Assembly (NCBI RefSeq): GCF_014203535.1
Contig: NZ_JACHJI010000006.1
Coordinates: forward strand, 372,001 to 436,000
Origin: Streptomyces griseomycini
Lineage (GTDB): Bacteria; Actinomycetota; Actinomycetes; Streptomycetales; Streptomycetaceae
Length of the DNA: 64,000 nt
Direction of reading: 5' to 3'
In this document: in pieces, positions 41,599-48,836 of the stretch
Layout: each line of letters opens with the position of its first letter
Position numbering within the stretch: position 1 is the first letter of the stretch
Translations under genes and position numbers: made by a program
Notes under the pieces: generated by a model
Told to the model about the DNA's origin: nothing
The model's input: only the letters and a program-made list of their open reading frames with translations
Databases searched by the model: none

Positions 41599-42630
41599 AT
41601 GTCCCTCTCGTCGCCCGTCCCCGCGCACCACCCGGTCCCGTCCGTGCCGCCGCACCGGCGCGTCGCGGCCGTGATCGTGCTCGCCCCCGTCCTGGTGGCG
41701 CTGGCGCTCTGGGCCTTCGCCTGGCCCGCGGCGCGTACGGCGCCCCGTGACCTGCCGCTCGGCGTGGCCGGTCCCGCCGCCGCGACCGCACCGCTGGAGC
41801 AGCGGCTGCAGGACCGGGAGGGCGCCTTCGCCCTCCATCGCTACGCCGACGAGCCCGCCGCCCGGGAGGCCGTCGAGGACCGCGAGGTGTACGGCGCGGT
41901 CGTCGTCACCGAGCAGGGCCCGAAGCTGCTCACCGCCTCCGCCGCGAGCCCGCTCGTGGCCCAGATGCTGCGGCAGGCGGTGGCGGACCCGGCGTCCGCC
42001 CCGGGCGCCCGGGCCACGACCGTGGACGTGGTGCCCGCGGCCGCCGGTGATCCGCGCGGCGCGGCCGTGAACGCGAGCGTGCTGCCGCTCGCCCTGGCCG
42101 GGATCGGGACCGGCGCCGCGGTGACCCTGCTGGGGCTGCGCGGCGTGCGCGCGGTGGCCGCGCTGGTGGTGTCGGCCGCCCTGGCCGGTGGGGTGGCCGC
42201 GGCACTGGCGCAGAGCTGGCTGGAGGCCGTCCCGGGGAACTGGTGGGCCGTGGCCGGGACCTTCGGACTGGCCGCGCTGGCCATGGGCGCGGCGGTCGCG
42301 GGGCTGGCGGCGCTGGCCGGGCGGGCCGGCCTCGGGCTCGGCACCCTCCTGATCATGCTGCTCGGCAACCCCTTCTCGGGGGCGTCCTCCGCACCGGAGA
42401 TGCTGCCGGAGCCGACCGGGGCGATCGGCCAGTGGCTGCCGCCGGGGGCGGGTGTGTCGCTGCTGCGCTCGGTGTCCTTCTTCGACGGCGCGGCCGGCAC
42501 CGGCCCCGCACTGACGCTGGCCTGGTGGGCGGCGCTGGGTCTGGGCGCCGTACTGCTCGCGGGTGCGCTGAAGCGGCGGACGAGGACCGCGGAGCCCGCA
42601 CCCGGGCAAAGTCCGGTCGCCGTCGGCTGA
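41599..42630 (+). CDS. YhgE/Pip- or ABC-2-like membrane protein
   Basis: The 343-residue protein has one N-terminal transmembrane segment (VAAVIVLAPVLVALALWAF), then an extracellular domain of about 130 residues containing LPLGVAGPAAATAPLEQRL. Five more helices follow and end near residue 330. This layout fits the phage-infection-protein/DUF3533 group of ABC-2-type exporters. The ATG at 41599 follows CGAGGAG. It is probably regulated by the divergent TetR through the twin operators and may export the ligand of that repressor. Confidence 0.75.
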   Translation: MSLSSPVPAHHPVPSVPPHRRVAAVIVLAPVLVALALWAFAWPAARTAPRDLPLGVAGPAAATAPLEQRLQDREGAFALHRYADEPAAREAVEDREVYGAVVVTEQGPKLLTASAASPLVAQMLRQAVADPASAPGARATTVDVVPAAAGDPRGAAVNASVLPLALAGIGTGAAVTLLGLRGVRAVAALVVSAALAGGVAAALAQSWLEAVPGNWWAVAGTFGLAALAMGAAVAGLAALAGRAGLGLGTLLIMLLGNPFSGASSAPEMLPEPTGAIGQWLPPGAGVSLLRSVSFFDGAAGTGPALTLAWWAALGLGAVLLAGALKRRTRTAEPAPGQSPVAVG

Positions 42631-42664
42631 CCGGCCGCACGCCGGCACCGGGCAACCGGGCACA

Positions 42665-42722
42665 CGGAGACGACGGGACCGGGCACCCCGCTATAGCGGG
42701 GTGCCCGGTCCCGTCGTCTCCG
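42665..42722. terminator. perfect 58-bp palindrome between convergent genes
   Basis: Two 29-bp arms (42665-42693 and 42694-42722) are perfectly complementary with no spacer; the centre reads GCTATAGC. It lies between the stop of the membrane protein gene (42630) and the stop of the antitoxin gene (42728), so as RNA it would terminate both convergent transcripts. The perfection is unusual even for Streptomyces terminators. Confidence 0.85.
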
Positions 42723-42727
42723 GAGGC

Positions 42728-43015
42728 TTACGAGGCGGTCGTCCCCCGGTGCTCCGCGGCGATGCCGAACCGCTGCCGTCCGCGGGGAGCGGACGTCGCC
42801 TCGCGGACGCCGGCGACCGTGCTGATCACCTGCTCCTCCGCGGGCTCCTGGGGTTCCCGCGGCTCTTCGAGCCGTCGCAGGTCATCGGCGGACACGAGGG
42901 CGACGAGGGGTTTTCCGTGCCGGGTCACGACGACGCGCTCACCGCCGTACACCACCCGGTTGATCAGGTCGGCGAGCTCAGCCCTGGCTTGCGTCACCGG
43001 AATCTCGTAGGCCAT
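42728..43015 (-). CDS. Phd/YefM-family antitoxin without adjacent toxin
   Basis: The 95-residue protein has the Phd/YefM fold: a DNA-binding beta-hairpin start (AYEIPVTQARAELADLINRV) and the classic ERVVVTRHGKPLVALVSADDLRRLE. A longer-than-usual disordered acidic tail follows. Phd/YefM antitoxins are normally followed by YoeB, Doc or VapC-type toxins, but here the downstream region holds only the 58-bp palindrome and a convergent gene. It is divergent from a ClpP-like gene, and the gap contains a TGTAC palindrome resembling the TGTACA site known for YefM. It may be an orphan regulator. Confidence 0.85.
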   Translation of the reverse strand: MAYEIPVTQARAELADLINRVVYGGERVVVTRHGKPLVALVSADDLRRLEEPREPQEPAEEQVISTVAGVREATSAPRGRQRFGIAAEHRGTTAS

Positions 43016-43032
43016 GCACCCATCATAACGTC

Positions 43033-43049
43033 ATGTACGTCCTGTACAT
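43033..43049. promoter_or_regulatory. ATGTAC palindrome, candidate Phd/YefM operator
   Basis: ATGTAC and GTACAT are perfect arms with a 5-bp spacer, in the 67-bp gap between the divergent antitoxin and ClpP-like genes. YefM-type proteins are known to recognise a TGTACA core. A TTTTTT tract follows, so this region is also the likely promoter for both genes. Confidence 0.65.
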
Positions 43050-43082
43050 TTTTTACAGAGACCACAGACAGGAGGGGCTCCC

Positions 43083-43718
43083 ATGACCCGACCGTCCGCC
43101 CACCGCGTCCCGCCCGGGTTCACCGAACGCACGGCGTCCGGGCACCGGGCGATGGATCCGTGCGCGAAGCTGCTCCAGGAGCGGATCGTCCTCCTCGGGA
43201 CTCCGATCGACGAGACCTCCGCGAACGACGTGACGGCCCGGTTCCTGTACCTGGAGCACCAGGCCCCGGACCGGGACATCTCGCTCTACGTCAACTCCCC
43301 CGGCGGTTCGTTCCATGCCATGTCGGCGATCTACGACACGCTGCGCCACGTCACCTGCGACGTGGAGACGATCTGCCTCGGCCGGGCCGAGGGGACCGCC
43401 GTGCTGCTGCTCGCCGCCGGCACCCCGGGCAAGCGGTCCGTGCTGCCCGGCGCCCGTCTGGTGCTCCGTCAGCCGGCCCTGACCGAGCCGGTGGAGGGCC
43501 GGGCGAGCGACCTGGTGGTCCGGGCCGAGGAGTTGAGCCGGATCCGGTCGCGGACGGAGGAGATGCTCGTCCGGCACACGGGTCGCACCGCGGAGCAGGT
43601 CCGGTCGGACATCGAGCGGGACACGGTCCTCGACGCGCGGGCGGCGGTGGAGCGCGGCCTGGCGGACCGGATCGTGCCCGACCGCAGGGGCGCCCACCCC
43701 GCCGTCGGCGTGAGGTGA
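43083..43718 (+). CDS. ClpP-like protein lacking catalytic Ser and His
   Basis: The 211-residue protein aligns along the whole ClpP fold: LLQERIVLLGTPID, YVNSPGGSFHAMSAIYDTL, LLLAAGTPGKRSVLP and VERGLADRIV. In active ClpP the nucleophile lies in GQAASMG; here the segment reads GRAEGTA, so Ser becomes Gly104. The histidine of the HQP motif becomes Arg129 (LRQP). Only the Asp (ERD, 180) remains. It is therefore predicted not to be a peptidase, comparable to cyanobacterial and plastid ClpR. The ATG at 43083 follows AGGAGGGG. It is 8 bp from the next gene. It may form mixed rings with active ClpP subunits encoded elsewhere. Confidence 0.88.
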   Translation: MTRPSAHRVPPGFTERTASGHRAMDPCAKLLQERIVLLGTPIDETSANDVTARFLYLEHQAPDRDISLYVNSPGGSFHAMSAIYDTLRHVTCDVETICLGRAEGTAVLLLAAGTPGKRSVLPGARLVLRQPALTEPVEGRASDLVVRAEELSRIRSRTEEMLVRHTGRTAEQVRSDIERDTVLDARAAVERGLADRIVPDRRGAHPAVGVR

Positions 43719-43725
43719 ACCGCCG

Positions 43726-44034
43726 ATGCTGCCACCGGAACTTCCTCCGCTGCCCGCGCTGACCCGCGCGGAGGCCGAGTTGATCGACCGTTACCTCGAG
43801 GTCGTCGACCTGCTCGGCCGCATCAACCCCGCCTCGGACGGCGACACCTACCGCGGACTGCGCGCCGCGCAGGCGCTGGTCGGCAAGGCCGCCGAGCTGC
43901 GCGACGCGCTGACCGTGATGCACCGGCGCGGCGAGACCGAGCTGCACTCCGCGACGCTGGTCCGGGCGCTGCGGGTGCTGGACGGCGAACGGCGCACGGC
44001 CCGGCTCACGCTGCCGCCGGCCCGGGGCAGTTGA
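43726..44034 (+). CDS. small helical protein downstream of ClpP-like gene
   Basis: The 102-residue protein has no signal peptide or membrane segment and is predicted all-helical: RAEAELIDRYLEVVDLLGRI, then RGLRAAQALVGKAAELRDAL. It starts 8 bp after the ClpP-like gene, so the two are probably co-transcribed. I do not recognise a family. A binding partner of the ClpP-like protein is possible from context alone. Confidence 0.6.
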   Translation: MLPPELPPLPALTRAEAELIDRYLEVVDLLGRINPASDGDTYRGLRAAQALVGKAAELRDALTVMHRRGETELHSATLVRALRVLDGERRTARLTLPPARGS

Positions 44035-44364
44035 CCGCCCGCCCGGACGCACCGCCCCCGTCGGCGGTGCGTCCGGGCGGGGGCCGAAACGGACCAAACG
44101 GCGTACCCCCATCCGGTGTAGATGAACCTGCTGTTTTCGGGCCGTCGGAGTTGCGCAACGCACCCACCCGAAGGGCGGAATGGGACATTCCAGCGCTGGT
44201 CCGGGGCCCTTCGGCGGTCTTGACAACGGCTCGAACAGGAAAGTGTCCACCCGAACGGGTGAGTGGTGAGTAACAACACAAACCCCCGGTTCCGTTGGGA
44301 TTTCGGGCCGCCCATGAGTCAAGATCCCTGACTGACGACAAGCCCCCGCCACCGCGGCGGGGCG

Positions 44365-44545
44365 ATCCGGGCGGACGCCGAGTCCTGCCGCCGCCCGGAT
44401 GACCGGTCGACAGGAGTGGATCGGCAGGAGTGGAGGACCCAAGCACGACGGGCCGCCGGGACCTCGGTTCCGAGCAGCCCTTGGGGTGAAGCCGCACGTG
44501 TGCGGCCGGGCCACTTCGCCAGCCCGAATCCGACAGGTCATCCTT
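44365..44545 (+). ncRNA. c-di-AMP riboswitch (ydaO-yuaA type)
   Basis: The leader of the NlpC/P60 gene contains the hallmark 3' segment CCCGAATCCGACAG at 44523-44536, preceded by the GGGTGAAGCC block and a GC-rich hairpin near 44490. A perfect 10-bp stem (44365-44374 with 44391-44400) opens the structure. The same motif precedes resuscitation factor and NlpC/P60 genes in Streptomyces, where high c-di-AMP lowers expression. Exact limits are estimated. The 330 bp before it (44035-44364) hold no gene and probably the promoter. Confidence 0.88.
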
Positions 44546-44571
44546 CACAGGCGGCTGACGAAGGGTTGCGC

Positions 44572-45045
44572 ATGACTGCGCTCAATCGTGTCCCGTCTCT
44601 CATGGCCCGGGCCGGCACGGCCTCGGCTCTCACCCTGGCCGCCGTGGGCGGCTCGATCGTGGTTCCGGGTGCCGCCTCGGAGGCGGCGGCCGCGAGTGCG
44701 GCCACCAAGGCTCTGCAGATCGCCGCTTCGAAGAAGGGATCGCCGTACAAGTGGGGCGCCACCGGACCGCACAGGTTCGACTGCTCCGGACTCACCCTGT
44801 ACTCGTTCAAGAAGGCGGGCAAGAAACTGCCGCGCACCGCCGCCCAGCAGTACAACAAGACGCGCCACGTCTCCGCCTCGAACCGCAAGGCGGGTGACCT
44901 GGTGTTCTTCCACTCGGGCGGCTACGTCTACCACGTCGGCATCTACGCGGGCAGCGGCAAGATCTGGCACGCCCCGAAGACCGGGGACGTGGTGCGCCTG
45001 CAGAAGATCTGGACCCGCAGCGTCTGGTACGGCCGGGTCAAGTGA
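44572..45045 (+). CDS. secreted NlpC/P60 peptidoglycan hydrolase
   Basis: The 157-residue enzyme cleaves peptide stems in the cell wall. A signal peptide (about residues 1-40, ending ASEAAAASA) is followed by the C40 peptidase domain with catalytic Cys71 in FDCSGLTLYSF and His121 in YHVGIYAGSGK; His133 in WHAP completes the triad. The start is ATG 44572, immediately behind the riboswitch. The frame is open further upstream but there runs through the riboswitch. Expression is expected to follow c-di-AMP levels and hence osmotic state and growth. Confidence 0.93.
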   Translation: MTALNRVPSLMARAGTASALTLAAVGGSIVVPGAASEAAAASAATKALQIAASKKGSPYKWGATGPHRFDCSGLTLYSFKKAGKKLPRTAAQQYNKTRHVSASNRKAGDLVFFHSGGYVYHVGIYAGSGKIWHAPKTGDVVRLQKIWTRSVWYGRVK

Positions 45046-45090
45046 GCCGCGGGGGCGGCGGCGCCCCGCCGCGCCGCCGCCCCGCCGGGC

Positions 45091-45720
45091 ATGCCACGGC
45101 CGCAGCGGGTCACCCGTCACCGCATGGCCGAACACCGTCCCTGCACCGCACGCAACGAGACCCCGCTGCAACGCGCCGACCGCAACTTCGTCGAGCTGCT
45201 CCAGGAACTGCGGGTCACCCAGACGGGGGTGCAGATCCTCTTCGCCTTCCTGCTGTCGCTCGCGTTCACCTCGCGCTTCGGCTCGCTCGACACGGTGCAG
45301 CGCGTCACCTACGTCGTCACCCTGCTGCTGGCGGTGCTCGCCGCCGCGCTGTTCACCGCGCCCGCCGCGCTGCACCGTTCGTTGTTCCAGCAGGGCGCCA
45401 AGCCGCGCATCGTGCAGGTCTCGTCGCGGCTGGCCACGACCGGCCTCGTGGTGCTGGCGTTCACGTTCAGCGGTTCGGTGCTGCTGGTGGTGGACGTGAC
45501 CACCGGCCGGACCGGGGGGATCGCCGCGGGTGCGGGCGCCTTCGCCCTCTGCCTCGGCCTGTGGGGACTGCTCCCCCGGCTGGTGCGGCGCGCGAGCCCG
45601 CAGCCGCGGACGGACGCCGCCGGGGCGGAACGCGCACCCGCGCGGCCGCACGGTCCCGCCCGAGCGGCCGCGGACCGTCCGGACCGCACCGGCGTGTCGC
45701 CGGCCGCTCCCTCCCGGTGA
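45091..45720 (+). CDS. DUF6328-like integral membrane protein
   Basis: The product is 209 residues from 45091; the ATG at 45124 is equally possible and no ribosome site decides between them. A conserved cytoplasmic start (NETPLQRADRNFVELLQELR) leads into four transmembrane helices: GVQILFAFLLSLAFT, YVVTLLLAVLAAALFTAP, TGLVVLAFTFSGSVLLVV and GAGAFALCLGLWGLLPRL. A disordered tail follows. I recall this pattern as DUF6328, abundant in actinobacteria and of unknown function. Confidence 0.78.
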   Translation: MPRPQRVTRHRMAEHRPCTARNETPLQRADRNFVELLQELRVTQTGVQILFAFLLSLAFTSRFGSLDTVQRVTYVVTLLLAVLAAALFTAPAALHRSLFQQGAKPRIVQVSSRLATTGLVVLAFTFSGSVLLVVDVTTGRTGGIAAGAGAFALCLGLWGLLPRLVRRASPQPRTDAAGAERAPARPHGPARAAADRPDRTGVSPAAPSR

Positions 45721-45726
45721 CGATCC

Positions 45727-46200
45727 CTACGGCTCCCGCCGGCCCGCCGCCGTGGCCGGTTCCGTCGCCGGTTCCGTGGCCGGGACGGCCCACGGCAGTT
45801 CCACGGAGACGGTCTTGCCCCCCTCGCGCGTGGGGCGGACCCTGAGCCTCCCGCCGCACTCCGCGGCCAGCCAGCGGATGATGACCAGTCCGCGGCCGTT
45901 GTCCTGCTGGACCGCGGCGGGCAGCCGCTTGGGGAGACGGGGATGGCTGTCGGTGACACCGACGCGCAACCGCTCGTCACGGTCGAGGACCATGTCCACC
46001 GTGAAGGTGGGGGACTGCCCGAAGGTGTGCTGCACGGCGTTGGTGGCGAGTTCGGAGACGATCAGCCGGACGGTGTCGGACACCTCCGTGTCCGCCGGCA
46101 TGCCCCACTCCGCCAGCATGTCCGCCACGTAGGCACGGGCCGCGGGGACCGAGGCGGGATCGCTCGGCAGAGTGACGGATGCTTCCAGATGGTCTGCCAT
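45727..46200 (-). CDS. ATP-binding anti-sigma-type protein (WhiJ-trio component)
   Basis: The 157-residue protein is of the GHKL/HATPase_c class (RsbW-like). It contains the N-box VRLIVSELATNAVQHTF, the G1 box VGVTDSHPRLP and the GRGLVIIRWLA G2 region. It is divergent from the XRE regulator gene at 46412. With the DUF397 gene behind that regulator, these form the XRE, DUF397 and ATPase set found many times in Streptomyces genomes (WhiJ/AbaA-type), several of which affect development. The Pro/Thr-rich C-terminal tail contains a triple ATEP repeat. Confidence 0.88.
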   Translation of the reverse strand: MADHLEASVTLPSDPASVPAARAYVADMLAEWGMPADTEVSDTVRLIVSELATNAVQHTFGQSPTFTVDMVLDRDERLRVGVTDSHPRLPKRLPAAVQQDNGRGLVIIRWLAAECGGRLRVRPTREGGKTVSVELPWAVPATEPATEPATAAGRREP

Positions 46201-46327
46201 GGCGACGTCGTCCCTTTCCCACGGGACCGCAGTCCGACACGGAGCGGATGGTTCGAGTACGGTCCCGCACTGGTGCTTCGCCGCCAGACTGCCATCACCG
46301 CTCGGCAGGAGGCGGCGATCCACCGAG

Positions 46328-46337
46328 ATATGCATAT
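46328..46337. promoter_or_regulatory. AT-rich palindrome in the WhiJ-type divergent promoter
   Basis: ATATGCATAT is a perfect 10-bp palindrome, flanked by GAGATATGCATATATC, in the 211-bp gap between the ATPase and XRE genes. In a 73% GC genome this is conspicuous and may be a -10 region, an operator or both. Confidence 0.5.
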
Positions 46338-46411
46338 ATCTGTCGCCCGAAGCGGTGAACTCTGCGACGGAAGACCGTATGGGGGCGACCCGGAAGGAGT
46401 AAGGAGGGTCC

Positions 46412-47272
46412 ATGCAGCACGGTCCCGCGGTGCGCCGCCGGAAACTGGGTGCCGAACTGCGCACGCTGCGCACCTCGGCGGGGCTCACCAGCGGCGAGGC
46501 GGCCCGGCTGGTGGGCTGGCACCAGTCGAAGGTGAGCCGGATCGAGACCGGCACGAGCGGGGCGAAACCGGCCGACGTGCGGTTACTGCTCGACGCCTAC
46601 GGCGTGGCCGATCCGCAGCTGCGGGAACTGCTGCTGGTGCTGTCGGGCTCCGGCGACGGCGGCGGCCGGCACCACTGGTGGCACGCCTACCGCGGCGTAC
46701 TGCCGCCGACCTACCGGGACTTCATCAGCCTGGAGTCCCAGGCGAGCGCGATGCGCACCCTGGAGACCACGGTGGTCCCCGGGCTGCTGCAGACGCCGGA
46801 GTACGCGCGGGCGGTGACCCAGGCCGCGCTGGAGGGCGCTTCCGAGGAGCGGCTGGACGCCCTGGTGGAGGTGCGGCTGGCCCGGCAGGACGTGCTGCGG
46901 GCGGATCCCCCGCTGGAGTTGAACGCGGTCCTGGACGAGGCGGTGCTGCGCCGGGAGGTCGGCGGCCCCGGGGTGATGGCGCGTCAGCTGGAGCGGCTGG
47001 TCGAGGCGGCCCGGCTGCCCCAAGTGCGGCTCCAGGTCCTGCCGTTCACCGCGGGGGCACACATCGGCGTCACCGGCCCTTTCGTCATCTTCTCATTTTT
47101 GCGCACTTCTGATCTGGACGTGGTGGTTCTCGACCACTTGACGAGTAGCCTCTACCTCGAGCGGAAAGAAGACCTCCGGGCCTACTCGGAGGCCTTCGAC
47201 GCCCTTTCGATGCACGCCCTTTCACCCGAGGACTCGTTGGATTTCATCGCCGGTACAGCCGCCGGCGCGTAA
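46412..47272 (+). CDS. WhiJ-type XRE regulator (DUF5753 domain)
   Basis: The 286-residue DNA-binding protein has an N-terminal helix-turn-helix (LGAELRTLRTSAGLTSGEAA, VGWHQSKVSRIE) and a DUF5753 domain (VVPGLLQTPEYARAV, PLELNAVLDEAVLRREVGG, QVLPFTAGAHIGVTGPFVIF). In characterised cases the DUF397 partner antagonises repression by the XRE member. The ATG at 46412 has an optimal AAGGAGGG. DUF397 follows 9 bp after the stop. Confidence 0.92.
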   Translation: MQHGPAVRRRKLGAELRTLRTSAGLTSGEAARLVGWHQSKVSRIETGTSGAKPADVRLLLDAYGVADPQLRELLLVLSGSGDGGGRHHWWHAYRGVLPPTYRDFISLESQASAMRTLETTVVPGLLQTPEYARAVTQAALEGASEERLDALVEVRLARQDVLRADPPLELNAVLDEAVLRREVGGPGVMARQLERLVEAARLPQVRLQVLPFTAGAHIGVTGPFVIFSFLRTSDLDVVVLDHLTSSLYLERKEDLRAYSEAFDALSMHALSPEDSLDFIAGTAAGA

Positions 47273-47281
47273 GGAGGCACG

Positions 47282-47506
47282 ATGCCTGCACCGCCTCGGA
47301 CCGTTCCCTCCAGCCTCGACCTGCACGGTGTGCTGTGGCTGCGCAGCAGCCACAGCACGGGCGCGAACAACTGCGTCGAGACGGCCCGGCCGTCCTCCGG
47401 CCCTCTGGCCGGACTGCTCGCCGTGCGTGACTCCAAGACCCCGACCGGGCCCGCGCTGCTCTTCTCCCCCGGGAGCTGGGCGAGTTTCGTGACCGCGATC
47501 CGCTGA
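47282..47506 (+). CDS. DUF397 protein (WhiJ partner)
   Basis: This 74-residue protein carries the DUF397 signature: WLRSSHSTGANNCVETA, then VAVRDSK-like LLAVRDSKTPTGPALLF and WASFVTAIR. Proteins of this group bind the XRE regulator encoded beside them. AAGGAGG precedes the ATG. It is the last gene before a convergent bioF. Confidence 0.93.
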   Translation: MPAPPRTVPSSLDLHGVLWLRSSHSTGANNCVETARPSSGPLAGLLAVRDSKTPTGPALLFSPGSWASFVTAIR

Positions 47507-47509
47507 TCC

Positions 47510-47526
47510 GGTCGGTCCGACCGACC
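47510..47526. terminator. small bidirectional hairpin between DUF397 and bioF
   Basis: The perfect 7-bp arms 47510-47516 and 47520-47526 with a 3-nt centre lie in the 55-bp gap between two convergent stop codons. Confidence 0.5.
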
Positions 47527-47561
47527 CGGCACCGAGCGACGCACGGCCGTGCCACGCCGAC

Positions 47562-48689
47562 TCATGGCCGCGTCTCGCCGATCACCCGTACAGCGCGTTC
47601 GATCTCCGCCCCGGACAGGTCCGCACGGGCGGTCAGTCTGAGCCGTGAGATGCCGTCGGGCACGGAAGGAGGACGGAAACAGCCCACGGACAGGCCGGCC
47701 GCCCGGCAGTCGGCCGCCCATCGCACGGCCTGCTCCGGGGAAGGGGCGCGCACGGAGACGACCGCGGCGTCCGGACGTACCGCCTCCAGGCCCGCGGCCG
47801 TCAGCCGGGTGTGCAGTTCGCGCGCCACCTCGCCCGCCCGTGCCGCGCGGGCGGGTTCGCGGCGCAGCAGCCGGAGCGCCGCGAGGGCCGCTCCCACCGC
47901 CGCGGGGGCCAGCCCCGTGTCGAAGATGAACGTCCGCGCCGCGTTGACCAGGTGCTCGATCACCCGGGCCGGGCCGAGCACCGCTCCGCCCTGGCTGCCG
48001 AGCGACTTGGACAGCGTGACCGTCACGACGACGTCGCCGGCGCCCGCGATCCCCGCCGCGTGCGGGGCGCCCCGGCCGCCGTCGCCGAGCACGCCGAGAC
48101 CGTGGGCGTCGTCGAGCACCAGCCCCGCGCCGTGCTCCCGGCACGCCTCGGCCAGCGCGGCGAGCGGGGCGGCGTCGCCGTCCACCGAGAAGACCGTGTC
48201 GGACACGGCGACGGCGGGTCCGTCGTGCGCGCCCAGCGCCTTGCGCACCGCGTCGGGGTCGGCGTGCGCGGCGACCTGTGTCGTCCCGCGGGCCAGTCGG
48301 CAGCCGTCGATGAGCGAGGCGTGGTTGCCCGCGTCCGAGACGATCAGCGAACCGTGCGGGGCCAGCGCGGTGACCGCGGCGAGGTTGGCCGCGTAGCCGG
48401 AGGAGAGGACCAGGGCCGCCTCGAAGCCGCAGAAGGCGGCGAGTTCGCGTTCCAGCTCGGCGTGCAGCTCGGTGGTACCGGTGACGAGCCGCGATCCGGT
48501 CGCGCCGCCGCCCCATGTCCGCGCGGCCCGTGCCGCGCCCTCGGTGACCTCGGGATGGCGGGCCAGGCCCAGGTAGTCGTTGCTCGCCAGATCGAGGAGC
48601 GGCGAGTCGGCGGGGCGGGGACGCAGCGTCCGCACGAGTCCGGCGCGGCGGCGCAGCTCCGCCTGCTCGTCGATCCAGCCGAACGCCAT
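47562..48689 (-). CDS. bioF: 8-amino-7-oxononanoate synthase
   Basis: The 375-residue PLP enzyme condenses pimeloyl thioester with alanine, the first step of biotin ring assembly. Signatures are LLDLASNDYLGLARHPEV, VLSSGYAANLAAVTAL, SLIVSDAGNHASLIDGCRL and LVLDDAHGLGVLGDGG. The PLP lysine is in VTVTLSKSLGSQGG. The ATG at 48689 follows GGAGGA. It is divergent from bioBAD across 147 bp, an arrangement common in Streptomyces. Confidence 0.96.
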   Translation of the reverse strand: MAFGWIDEQAELRRRAGLVRTLRPRPADSPLLDLASNDYLGLARHPEVTEGAARAARTWGGGATGSRLVTGTTELHAELERELAAFCGFEAALVLSSGYAANLAAVTALAPHGSLIVSDAGNHASLIDGCRLARGTTQVAAHADPDAVRKALGAHDGPAVAVSDTVFSVDGDAAPLAALAEACREHGAGLVLDDAHGLGVLGDGGRGAPHAAGIAGAGDVVVTVTLSKSLGSQGGAVLGPARVIEHLVNAARTFIFDTGLAPAAVGAALAALRLLRREPARAARAGEVARELHTRLTAAGLEAVRPDAAVVSVRAPSPEQAVRWAADCRAAGLSVGCFRPPSVPDGISRLRLTARADLSGAEIERAVRVIGETRP

Positions 48690-48836
48690 GGGTCCTCCGG
48701 TGCTTTTGTAGGCAGTGCACAGACACTAGCGGGACGGCCGACGGACCACTGTGTGGCAATACCCACACCGCCAAGCGGCTCTGTTGTACGAACTCTCCTT
48801 GGCCCGGGCGGGCCGAGTAGGACAGGATCGGCTCTC
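48690..48836. promoter_or_regulatory. bioF/bioB divergent promoter region
   Basis: This 147-bp interval separates the biotin genes. It contains TGTGTGGCAATACCCACACC near 48752-48771 with GTGTGG/CCCACAC-like symmetry, and GTTGTACGAAC at 48783-48793 with GTT/AAC ends. Either could be an operator (BioQ- or BirA-like), but neither matches a consensus I can name with confidence. Confidence 0.4.

Noticed and set aside
44220..44225. TTGACA as -35 of the NlpC/P60 promoter
   Set aside because: No acceptable -10 hexamer lies 16-19 bp downstream, so it was not annotated as a promoter.
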